Below, one piece after another: positions 1 to 35,253 of a stretch of 64,000 bases of DNA. The translations under genes were made by a program, and so were the position numbers. This DNA comes from Phaeosaccion multiseriatum. Its lineage: Eukaryota; Ochrophyta, other classes. Below the pieces are notes generated by a model. The model was given only the letters and a program-made list of their open reading frames with translations, was not told where the DNA came from and made no database searches. Position 1 is the first letter of the stretch. Each line of letters opens with the position of its first letter. The DNA lies in contig OZ218960.1 in the NCBI GenBank assembly GCA_965112735.1, positions 1,054,001 through 1,118,000 of the forward strand, read 5' to 3'.

Positions 1-18
1 ACACACACGCACACCCCC

Positions 19-51
<33 letters not shown>

Positions 52-84
52 TCCACACACACACACACACACACATGTACACAC
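1..84. repeat. (AC)n microsatellite at a G1 splice donor
   Basis: On the sense (minus) strand the donor at 84-83 reads gtgtgtacatgtgtgtg and runs straight into a GT repeat reaching the window edge. Confidence 0.9.
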
Positions 85-11468
<11,384 letters not shown>

Positions 11469-11840
11469 CGTGCTCCCTGCCTCTTATCGTATAGACCAAT
11501 CTCATGAGACAAGATCCATCGTATCACAAGAAAGAGAGAATTACGAGAAGTGCTGAGCTGTTCATCGTGAAGAAGGGAACTCTCTAAACGCGAGCCCCCT
11601 CTACTCTACTATGCACACTATATTGAGGGCCTGATGGTTTCCTCTTCGAACAGAGCAACATCGTTTGGTCAAGGCCATGGTCCACGAAGCGTCTGTAGTG
11701 GTCCACCAACCGTAAAAAAGTCGTTTCTGAAACCGTAAGATTCGTCATGAGCAAAAGGTAAGAAAAGAAAAAACAGAAACGTTATAACCCCTGTACGATA
11801 GCATACGCCCATCAGCTGCGCGTATGAGAGAGATGCTGAT
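11469..11840. promoter_or_regulatory. Head-to-head intergenic region between G1 and G2
   Basis: About 370 bp separate the two start codons. No repeat array or clear TATA box is visible. It must hold both promoters and 5' UTRs; this is inferred from gene orientation only. Confidence 0.5.
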
Positions 11841-13541
<1,701 letters not shown>

Positions 13542-14099
13542 ATGTATATATATACTATGTATATATGTAAATACATGTATACATATATGTAATGCTACGA
13601 AGCATACAGATTACGTAGAGTCGCAAGTTAGTGTCCATCCAGCTTGAAAAATGAATGTTCTTGAAGTTTCAACACTGGCACATACACCGACGCGGATACC
13701 GCTCTCTGCCTCTCGTCCGGCGTTGATCGTCCGGCCTTCATCGCCTGATCATCTCGTAAGGTTACGTAGTAGTTCCTACTGCTAGATCGCACTCCCACCC
13801 AACCGGCAAGCACACCTCAGCAGTTCAACCACGTGATACATGAGAGCACCATGATGCAATGCCGATGATGGACCGAGGGACCGATGGACCGATGGACCGA
13901 TGGATGGATAACATCAAGCTTCCTCGTCTTCTTCCCCCGTGGAAGAGTGTTTTATGTATGACGGACGATCGATGGACCAAAGGACACCAAAGGGGCGAGG
14001 AACCCGCGGAACGGATCACCGTCAACCTCCCTCGTCTTCCTCTCTGCTCCTGTGGTGATGCTTCATGTAGGACGGACGATCGATGATCGATGATGAGCT
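13542..14099. other. Tail-to-tail intergenic region between G2 and G3
   Basis: It contains an AT-rich, partly palindromic stretch (13541-13592, tata/acatgtatacat) just after the G2 stop, and small direct repeats of accgatgg at 13876-13905. No gene is supported. Confidence 0.6.
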
Positions 14100-26360
<12,261 letters not shown>

Positions 26361-26755
26361 CTGTGTTCTTGCTTATTGACTCACCGCCCTTTACGAGGTC
26401 AGGGTCCTCCGATAGCTCTGCCGCTGCGTCTGCCCCTTTATCAAAAACCATCTCCCGTTACAAGGGCTCCTCCCCCCCTGTCTCTCCGCTGTGCACTTGG
26501 TGCTCGTGCTCTTTTCCACCGGGCTGTGGGAGGCCTCACCCTCTCTCCCACAGAGAGCTGCACCATTGCACTCTTTCCTCAGCAACGAGCGAGCGTTGGG
26601 ACAAAGAGGAAGGACAGAAAAAGGAAAAAAGGGAAAATCGTGTTTACAGACATCTGTGACATCAACTGTAGACCGCCAACTGCCATAGCAGCCCCAACAT
26701 TTACATTTCCCAACATTTATCATTTTCCCCTCCCTTTCCTTTTTTGATTTCTTCA
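26361..26755. promoter_or_regulatory. Head-to-head intergenic region between G3 and G4
   Basis: About 395 bp between start codons. A short ORF (MVFDKGADAAAELSED) on the minus strand just upstream of G3 could only join G3 through a 24-nt intron, so I treat it as 5' UTR. Confidence 0.5.
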
Positions 26756-27903
26756 ATGGGGCGGTGTCTTCTTGTAATCTTGGGGGCTCTTGCCTTGGCC
26801 TCTTGGGCTTCCGCCTTTGCGCCGTCCTGTGTGTGTCGAGGTGTCCGACAAAGTAGGTTAGCTCTTGCCTCTGGCGAGGACGATGGAGAGAAGGGCAAGT
26901 TCATTCGTATGGGCGAAGCTGCGGTTTTCCTGGGGCCGAGGTAAGACGTAAGGTACAGCTCGCTTTTCTCTCTTCCTCTCTCTCCCCTTCATCGTACCTC
27001 TTTCGCCAACTTTCCCACAGGGCTGTGGTCGCGGGCGGGATGAGTGCGGAGCAGCTCGAGGTAAGAGGAGGGCATATAATGGATTGAGAAATGCGCCCCT
27101 CCCCATCCAAAGTAAGCCCCTTTGTCGTCCGCCCATCCCCTGTCCCCGTCCTCCCGGTAGGTGGTGGACATGGTGCTGCCAATAGACCAGCACACGCCGC
27201 TCCTGGCCTTCACCAAAGACATGGCCCGCTCCACGCTGGAACAGGTAGGGCTTTATCCCCGGGAGGAAGTAGGTGATACGAGAGAAGAGATGAGAGACGA
27301 GAGAGGAGACGATGGGAGAGAAGAGAGAAGAGAGGAGAGAGGAGAGCTCTATGATGCTCTGGGGAATGAGATCGTTAGTTCACGAACGCGGGACACACTC
27401 TCTCTCTCCCCCCCCCCCCCTAACTTCCGCCCCCTTCCCCTCCAGCTCATCGATCCTTTAAACACACAGACCCCCCCTCCTCAAAGCCCATGCCCTCGTT
27501 CCTCCTCCTGTGCTTCTCTATCTCTCTCTCTCTCTCGCCACGCCATCGCTCCCCGAAGGTCTTGGACAAGCGCCTGGAGCTGGAGGAGGCGCAAAACGCC
27601 GCTGAGACGCTCAGCATTGCACCCCTGGACACCCCCGTCATCCTCCTCAGCGGCTTTGATCCCGAGCAGATAAAGGCCTTTATACGCAACTACAAGGAGA
27701 CAGCTGCAGCAGAGGCGCTGCTGGCGAACGCAAAGGAGGGTGAGGGTGAGGTGCTGCCTCCGCCCAGGGTGGCCTTCTCGCGAGCGATGCCAGCTGCGAT
27801 GGGTAAGCAAATGTCGCGTCTCTTGGGGGAAATTACCGACGACCACAAGGATAGACTGGCCAACATGGAGGAGGCGGCGAGGAAAGCGGCGCAGCAATCA
27901 TGA
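26756..27903 (+). CDS. G4: plastid-targeted DUF3783-like protein
   Basis: Four exons: 26756-26940, 27021-27060, 27161-27244, 27559-27903; phases agree; 217 aa. The N-terminus MGRCLLVILGALALASWASA is a signal peptide. It is followed directly by FAPS, the aromatic residue at the cleavage site of the ASAFAP motif. A basic stretch (CRGVRQSR) then resembles a transit peptide. This bipartite leader directs proteins through the ER into complex plastids of stramenopiles and relatives. The mature part contains TPVILLSGFDPEQIKAFIRN, similar to DUF3783, then a helical Lys/Glu/Ala-rich tail ending AARKAAQQS. The molecular function of that domain is unknown to me. Start: the first ATG, followed at once by the signal peptide. 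Confidence 0.75.
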
Positions 27904-29579
27904 GAGAGGTGGGTGGGTTGGGAGGCGAGAGAGGGGAAGGGGAGGGGAGGAGGAAGTGAGTGGGGGAGTGAGTGAGTGGCCTCCTGTTGTTCTGAGGCAT
28001 GGTGGTGGTGTACTCTGCCGCAAGGGGAGAGCTCCTCTTTCTTCAACGTTCGCCAGAGTGCTGAACGTTGTCCTCTGCGTCCCCCGCTTCCTTCATTCCT
28101 TCCTTCCTTCCTTCCTCTGCACGTCACTCCCCTCCTTTCTTCTCCCTCCCCTCCCCTCCCCTTCCCTTTTCTTCCCTACCCTACCCTACCCTACCCTACC
28201 CTACCCTGCCCTACCCTGCCCTACCCTCACCTACCCTCGATCAGAGCCCGTCAACGAAGCTGGGGGTGCGGCCCACTCAGCGGCGTAAAACCTCGACACG
28301 CAAGCAAGATTGTCACACCCCATGGGAGAGGAACAGGCAGCCAGGCAGCCAGGCAGCCAGGCTAGGCAACATGTACGCAACAGGCAGCCAGGCATGGTGT
28401 GTCGCATATATGGCAGCCCAGTGGACGGATCAGGGGACATGCGACGGTTTCAACCCCTACCTTCCAAGCGTGGCCGCCCCCTCTTGTCTAGGCATTCCAC
28501 AGCCCCTTCCTCACATGGACTATCTGGAAGGCGTCGGAAGACTCCACTCGGAGAAATGTCCGTCACCCTTCGTGCATGGAGAGAGGCGGGCTGGGACGGA
28601 GTCTGGTGGAGGTCCCTATCCGCCGCCGACTTGAGCGTGTAGCTGGGATGGTGGCCGAGTGTGGCTGGTCGTTACACACAGCAGGCGACTCTACGTGGGA
28701 GTGCCAAGCTTTCAAGTGTATGCCCAACTTTGGATGCCCAACTTTGGATACCCAACGTCTTGAGGCTGTGGGATAAGACCTCCTGCCGCCCGGGGCTGGA
28801 GCGCGCAAGGGGACGGGCGAGACCCTTTTGTGGCCTGGGGTGGAGGGGCGGTGGTCCCTGCTGGGCGCTAGCCTCCCTGCATCTGCAACCAACGCCTCGA
28901 CCTCCCTCGTCGAACTCCTTTACCGTGTCTGAGGTGCCCAAGTGGCACTGAGAATTGAGAACAGGGCGGAGTGTGGTCGCGCACGCGCAAGCAATAGAAT
29001 GAAGCCCAGGTTTGATTTTTTTTAAATTGATTTACCATTTACCATGTCTTTGATACAAAGTTGTTCTCTGTCTTGAAGTAAGAGTGTGCTTCAAAGCCTT
29101 CAGTGTCAAAACGGCAAGAAGGCATTGACAATCCAGTGATCGGCATCTGCAGCCTCATAGACAGACCCTCACTCCACTCCAGTCTCAGTGTGGGCAGTGT
29201 TGGCCTACCTCAAGGCATCAAGGCCGAAAGTTACCTTCTCGGCAAGACTAAAAAGCCCGATAAACCTCCTCAGCGCCTGGGTCGCTGATGCCCGCCCATG
29301 CTCCTGACCTTCCATCGCGAGTGTTCCGTGGACGATCGGTGCCGGCCTCTCTTATGCTCGCATCACCTCGCGACAAGTACCACCTTCAGCCGGGGGGGCT
29401 AGGTCCAGCGTCCTGACGATTAGTAAGGCCCGTAAAAACTGCACGAAGTCATCACACAAACTCGTTCATTGCTTGTGCTCCCTTGTTGGGTCGACCCGGG
29501 CTCTGGCATCGATCCACATCCCTGCTGGTCGTGTGCAGGACGTCAGCGTAGACTTCGTCCATACACGGGTCAAAGGACA
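27904..29579. other. G4-G5 tail-to-tail intergenic region, no gene supported
   Basis: It contains a CCCTA pentamer run (28177-28237), a short repeat of ggcagccag (28335-28400), and an A/T-rich stretch (29009-29065). ORFs of about 60-190 codons occur but show no splice-compatible partners and no recognisable domain. Confidence 0.55.
28177..28237. repeat. (CCCTA)n pentamer run
   Basis: About ten copies of CCCTA/CCCTG. The same pentamer appears in reverse complement after the G10 stop at 58570. Confidence 0.9.
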
Positions 29580-30316
29580 TCAGCGAAGAATGGGCTCTTG
29601 CATGGGCGCCTCTGGGGGGGGAGGAGGCGGGCAGCAGCACTCCACCAGGCCGCAAGTTACAATGCAGCACAAGACGCGGCGGGGGTCTCCACAGGGAGGG
29701 CAGCAGCAAAGGGGTGGTCCTGAAGCCACAGAGCCAGAAGGCCGAGGTAGAAGGTAGGCAGCAAGGAGATTAAGGAGGGGGGGGAGGTGGGTGGGGCGTA
29801 AGGAGGGATCACATAAGCAGGGCTCTCATTCGACTTGGGGGGGGGCGGGTGGGAGGAGCGAATAGCCAAGGAGTGCCCGAGGACCGGGTTTATAGTGAAT
29901 GACAGGCAGCACATCTCATCCCTTGAAATATAACATATCCCGAGGAGCAAGCACGTACCTATGGGACCTCCTGGACCTCCTCCCGGGCCGCCGCGGGGAC
30001 CTTTGTCAAGAGCAAAACGTGGCAGCAGCACAAACAAAGGGGAGCGACGGGGGGACGACGAGTGCATGGCGGCCGTGAGGAAGCCATGAAAAAACCCATC
30101 TTCCGCGCAAATGCCTCGCCTACGCGCTACTCACCTCCTGGCCCGCCGAAGCCACCCCCATGGTGCCCACCTCGCCCTCCACCTCGGCCTCCACCTGAGC
30201 GCGCGAGAGAGAGATGACGGTGACGAACAGGATTAAGCGAGCAGGCCGAACAGGTGGATGTGGTTGGGACCTATTCGTAAGGTGGCCTGCATCGGCTTAC
30301 CTCCTGGACCAGGCAT
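29580..30316 (-). CDS. G5: small Gly-rich and Cys-rich protein
   Basis: Four exons: 30316-30301, 30194-30135, 30000-29959, 29719-29580; all introns are phase 1 and GT-AG; 85 aa. The first three exons encode a glycine-rich part with RGG-like steps (MPGPGG, RGGGRGGHHGGGFGG, PRGGPGGGPGG). The last exon encodes a cysteine-rich tail with ten cysteines (CCCPPC, LCCIVTCGLVECCC), a run of six prolines, and the end PMQEPILR. The layout recalls small PLAC8/CYSTM-like or palmitoylated membrane-associated proteins, but no family is recognised. The three internal junctions occur in the same codon context (GGA G|GT or similar), which suggests exon duplication. The model is ab initio and the first exon is only 16 nt. 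Confidence 0.55.
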
Positions 30317-30620
30317 TTATAAAAAAGAAAAAAAAATATTCGTTGGCGATTGGCAGTTGAAAAGGAAGGGATTCCGCCCTGGGATGAACACATACATACG
30401 TACATTCGATAGGTGTATCCCACATCCTTCATGTTTTGGAAGTTTAGCCCGCTTCCGCATTGATAAAAAGCAGCAGCCTCTCGTGTCACGGACGTGAAGT
30501 GGTTTCCACTGACTGCAGGCCTCCTGAACTCCTGGTGCTCCCAGCTTTCGGACAGACTCCTTTTTGGCGAGGGGCGGGCTCTTGCCCTCTTGCCCGACTC
30601 CCTCGGCAGATCATCAGCAG
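30317..30620. promoter_or_regulatory. Head-to-head intergenic region between G5 and G6
   Basis: About 300 bp. An A-rich run (30321-30338) lies right upstream of the G5 start. Promoter role inferred from orientation. Confidence 0.45.
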
Positions 30621-32454
30621 ATGGGGCCGCTGCACCGCGTTTCGGAGCTCCTCTCCAGACGTGGGCCCGTGCGCACTGTGACCATCTATGTGTCCTTCGT
30701 GGTCCTCGCCTTCTTCATCTTTCCCCTCTCCGTCAAGATGGTAAGAGTACTCACGAAAGCGAATGAAAAATAATTGGGAGCGACCACCCTCTCCTTTTGT
30801 CTTTGTCTACCATCTCTCTGCACCCCTCTGCCCCAGCCCACCCCTCGATCTCTCCATCTGACTCAGACGCACGGATGTTCTGCACGCACTATCCCCCCAA
30901 ACCCCCCTCCAGGCATTTGGCGAGGAACTATGGATGCATGTCATCTCGGGGACAGTTCTGTTCGTCGGTATCCCTGCCATCTGCTTTAGCGGGTATGACA
31001 TCATCGTGCATGGCGCAGAGAGGCGACAGGAGCTGCAGCTGGAGATGAGCAGGGACCTCATTCGCAGGCAAACGCACTTGTGCGTCAAGCCGCAGGCAAG
31101 TCAGTGAGGTGGGGTGGAGGGAGGAGGAGAGAGAAGTGACCGTTAGCAGCTTCTTCTGCGCTGAGGGGAACGTGTCAACGCCTCTACAGCCCGGTGTGTG
31201 GTTGCATTCTCCGGTGCCTTCCCCCACCCTTCGCATGATCTCTGACTCCCTCATCGCTGCCCTCTTCTCTCCCTCCTCCTCCTCCTCCTCCTCCTCCTCC
31301 TCCTCCTCCTCCTCCTCCTCCTCCTCCTCCTCCTCCTCCTCCTCAGGTACTGGGTAGCGTGGTGGTGTTTTCGGTTGTTGTGGAGAAGCGTGGTGCTCCC
31401 GAGTCGCGTTGGCTGCAACTCTCCTCGGAGTGTGCCTCCATTGACCTGGTGGAGGCCTTCGGCTTGGATGGAAAGAAGGTGCGTGCGTGCGACTTGTGCA
31501 GATGAGGAGTAGCAATGACTCACCCGGAGGCATTTCTCCATGTTCGAAATGCCGCAGCCTTACCCTTACCCTTGTCATTGCCCTGTCTGACACCCACTCA
31601 CGCGCTCACCCCCCCTAATCACTCACTCACTCACGCACGCACGCACGCACTTTCAAACACTCACCCACTCACTATTCCCACGCACGCACTCACACACTCA
31701 CTCATTCACTTACTCACTCACTCACTCACTCATTCACTTACTCACTCACTCATTCCCTCACTCCCTCACTCCCTCACTCACTCACTCACTCACTCCACTC
31801 ACTCACTCACTCACACACTCACTCACTCACTCACTCACTCACTCATTCCCTCAACCACCCTTCCACCCGCTCACCCACCCACTCACTCACTCACTCACTC
31901 ACTCGCCCTTCCCACTCACATGCAGGACACTGCGGGCCCCGTGCGTAGGTTGATGGAAGCGACCTTTGGCCCCAAGGGGCTCCATTGCACCGTTCTGGTG
32001 GGCGGCGGCAGGGCAGGTGCGTTTTGTAGACAGGGGGGAGTGTTTGTGCTGCCTAGTGTACAGTCGTGGTGTCGGAGTCAATTTCGATTTCGATATCATA
32101 TCTTGTACTTCGAAGTACTTCGCAGTAGTAGTCAATTTTGATATATCGATATGTTAGTGCTAAATGGTCTCGACTACACCGTCCTGGTGGAGGGGGGGAT
32201 GAGAACATCCGCGGCTCAGTGTCTATTAATTTGAGTGGTGCATAGTGCGTAACGGGGAAGTGGTTGTAAGTGTAAGTGGTCAAGTTCGTTGTCGATATTC
32301 CTCTTGTCGCTAAGACCGCAGCTGGCTGTAACTATATGACTGTGACCAGGCCCCACCGGACTGGCAGTGGCCGTCGGAGCGGAGGACTTTGGACCATCTC
32401 TCGCGGCGACTGTGGGTCAATACATCCACGAAGGTGATGATGCTCAATTACCCT

Positions 32455-32485
<31 letters not shown>

Positions 32486-32918
32486 CTCCTCCTCCTCCTC
32501 CTCCTCCTCCTGCTCCTCCTCCTCCTCCTCCTCCTGCTCCTCCTCCTCCTCTTCCTGCTCCTCCTCCTCCTCCTCCTCCTTCCCCTCCTCCTCCTCCTCC
32601 TCATCATCATCCTCCTCCTCCTCCTCCTCCTCCTCCTCCTCTATGGATACCATTAGTCCCTCTGCGCTGTGCTGCTTGCTTCAGTCGCGTTGGTTTGGTC
32701 TTTCGATCCACAGTAAGCAACTCATCCTCCCCTCGCCAGATTCTCCTACTCCTGGAGACCGCCGCCGACAATGGAGAGCTTACCCGATTGCTGCCTCCCC
32801 CCCTCAGTCTCCTCCCCTACCCCCCCCCCCCTCCCCAATGTCCTGTCTGTCGCCCCGTTGCATTTTCTTACTGTCCCTCAGCAATGCGAGAAGGAATCAC
32901 GACCCAATGACCCAATAG
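30621..32918 (+). CDS. G6: unknown membrane-anchored protein
   Basis: Seven exons: 30621-30740, 30913-31095, 31347-31478, 31926-32016, 32350-32433, 32685-32712, 32882-32918; phases agree; 224 aa. Two hydrophobic spans lie near the N-terminus (VTIYVSFVVLAFFIFPLSV and VISGTVLFVGIPAICFSG). They are followed by a charged helix and a soluble domain with VLGSVVVFSVVVEKRG and TVLVGGGRAGPTGLAVAVG. Exon 2 uses a GC donor (CAG|gcaagt). If that donor were not used, translation would stop at 31108 and give a 105-residue two-span protein. I recognise no family. Introns hold (CCT)n before the exon 3 acceptor and (CACT)n before the exon 4 acceptor. Confidence 0.55.
31274..31345. repeat. (CCT)n tract ending at the G6 exon 3 acceptor
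   Basis: The repeat runs directly into cctcag, the acceptor of the exon starting at 31347. Confidence 0.95.
31598..31915. repeat. (CACT)n array in G6 intron 3
   Basis: Degenerate CACT/CTCA repeat between exons 3 and 4. Confidence 0.9.
32454..32641. repeat. (CCT)n array in G6 intron 5
   Basis: Trinucleotide pyrimidine repeat between the donor at 32434 and the acceptor at 32684. Confidence 0.95.
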
Positions 32919-33557
32919 CACCCAACTAGTACCCCAAGCACACTCCCTCGACGAGAGACGAGGCTTCCCGGTGGAAGGAACGACCGACGGACCGAGCGAC
33001 CGACCATTTCACTTTGGCGGGTGTGTAGTGCTCAGGGGCGGTGCAACAGTTGGTGATATACCACCGACAATGATAGCGTCCTGGTAGGATAGGATAGGGT
33101 CGTCTTCTCGTTGTGGTTTCCAGCCCCAAATGCTGTGGATCAATCCAAACACCAAACTGGAGTGAAGTAACAGGGGCATACACCAATCAAAGGCCACTTG
33201 TCTGAATATCGACTCCCACGTCTGTCTCGACGGAGATGCGTTCACCGCAACCGCTTAGCCCCCTTGGGCAGCAACTTCCATAAGGGTGCCGAGAGAGAGG
33301 CGTTGTGGGCCTCCACCTCGACCCCTCGCAGAAACCCTGTGCCCTTCTACTTCCCCTTCCCCTTCCCTCCCTCAATGATGAGGTGCGGTGGGCAGGGGTG
33401 GGTATGGCAGAGTAGCATTGTCAAAGAGGGTTTCAGGAGGAGCGAAGCACCAAGGCCGGCCTCGAAAAGACAAGCTGTGAGGTGAAACCGCACACCGCTG
33501 AAACCGCTGTTGCTGCTGCTGACCGAGTCGGGGAGGCAGCCGAAACAACAAGCAAGG

Positions 33558-33588
<31 letters not shown>

Positions 33589-34065
33589 GGGAGCCTTATC
33601 CGTGCAGGGGCAACGAGGGGAGAGCCCCCCTGTTTCTCTTCCCAATGGCCGGCCCATCCCTCGTGTGTCTCGCTGCCGTTGGAGTGTCACTGCCCCTATC
33701 GTGGATGAGACGACGGGCGTGGAGGCGTTACGGGGTTTGGGGCACGACTTGTGTCACACGACTCGTGTCGCAGGAAGAGGCTCCCAAAAAAGCGAATGTG
33801 CGTGCTTCGTGCCAGCGCATGTGAAGGACGAGGGCTCAGGCAAGCAGCCTTTTGACATCGCCCCCCCCCCCCGGCGCGCGGTGGAGATCAAGGGCGAACA
33901 CCACTGACACTGAAACTACCCGCGAGGGCAAACCAAACCAAACCCTGAAACCGTGAGCCCGTCGTCAGCCACGTCCGTCCCTCCGTCGACAGGCACGGCC
34001 AGCACCACGGCAACGTACGTGTATGTGTGTGTGCTCTTCTGCTTGCACCACCACCCGGACACAGT
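32919..34065. other. G6-G7 tail-to-tail intergenic region, part 1
   Basis: It contains a poly-G run (33579-33591), a poly-C run (33861-33872) and a copy of gttggtgata at 33049-33058. ORFs up to 141 codons show no recognisable domain. No gene is supported. Confidence 0.5.
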
Positions 34066-35137
34066 CCATCCGCCAGTCCGTCCGTCAGCCGTCCGCCCGT
34101 CAGTCGACAAGCATGGCCACATTCCATCCGCCAGTCCGTCCGTCAGCCGTCCGCCCGTCAGTCGACAAGCATGGCCACATTCCATCCGCCAGTCCGTCCG
34201 TCAGCCGTCCGCCCGTCAGTCGACAAGCATGGCCACATTCCATCCGCCAGTCCGTCCGTCAGCCGTCCGTCCGTCAGTCGACAAGCATGGCCACATTCCA
34301 TCCGCCAGTCCGTCCGTCAGCCGTCCGTCCGTCAGTCGACAAGCATGGACACGTCCGCCCGTCAGTCGACAAGCATGGCCACATTCCATCCGCCAGTCCG
34401 TCCGTCAGCCGTCTGCCCGTCAGTCGACAAGCATGGCCACAGTCCATCCGCCAGTCCGTCCGTCAGCCGTCCGTCCGTCAGTCGACAAGCATGGCCACAT
34501 TCCATCCGCCAGTCCGTCCGTCAGCCGTCCGTCCGTCAGTCGACAAGCATGGCCACATTCCATCTGCCAGTCCGTCCGTCAGCCGTCCGCCCGTCAGTCG
34601 ACAAGCATGGCCACATTCCATCCGCCAGTCCGTCCGTCAGCCGTCCGCCCGTCAGTCGACAAGCATGGCCACATTCCATCCGCCAGTCCGTCCGTCAGCC
34701 GTCCGCCCGTCAGTCGACAAGCATGGCCACATTCCATCCGCCAGTCCGTCCGTCAGCCGTCCGTCCGTCAGTCGACAAGCATGGCCACATTCCATCCGCC
34801 AGTCCGTCCGTCAGCCGTCCGTCCGTCAGTCGACAAGCATGGACACATTCCATCCGCCAGTCCGTCCGTCAGCCGTCCGCCCGTCAGTCGACAAGCATGG
34901 CCACATTCCATCCGCCAGTCCGTCCGTCAGCCGTCCGCCCGTCAGTCGACAAGCATGGCCACAGTCCATCCGCCAGACCGTCCGTCAGCCGTCCGCCCGT
35001 CAGTCGACAAGCATGGCCACATTCCATCCGCCAGTCCGTCCGTCAGCCGTCCGCCCGTCAGTCGACAAGCATGGCCACATTCCATCCGCCAGTCCGTCCG
35101 TCAGCTGTCCGTCCGTCAGTCGACAAGCATGGCCACA
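34066..35137. repeat. 58-bp minisatellite, about 18 copies
   Basis: Unit begins ccatccgccagtccgtccgt and ends aagcatggccacatt. Copies differ by single C/T, A/G or T/G changes, and one copy (around 34350) is truncated. Because 58 is not a multiple of 3 and the unit has no stops, all three forward frames stay open for about 400 codons; this is not evidence of coding. It lies just beyond the 3' end of G7 and shares a 20-bp block with the last G7 codons. Confidence 0.97.
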
Positions 35138-35253
35138 TAGTGTGCTCTTGCTACTCTTGCACTTGTCATGGCCACATAGTGTGCTCTTGCTTGCACCACC
35201 ACTCCGCTGAAACCGTCATCGCCATCAGTCATCGCCATGAGGCGTCCATCAGA

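Noticed and set aside
26390-26460. Upstream coding exon for G3 (MVFDKGADAAAELSED)
   Set aside because: Joining it would need a 24-nt intron, and an in-frame stop precedes the G3 ATG.
28068-28776. ORFs of 66-188 codons in the G4-G5 spacer
   Set aside because: Overlapping in several frames, no domain, no matching splice partners.
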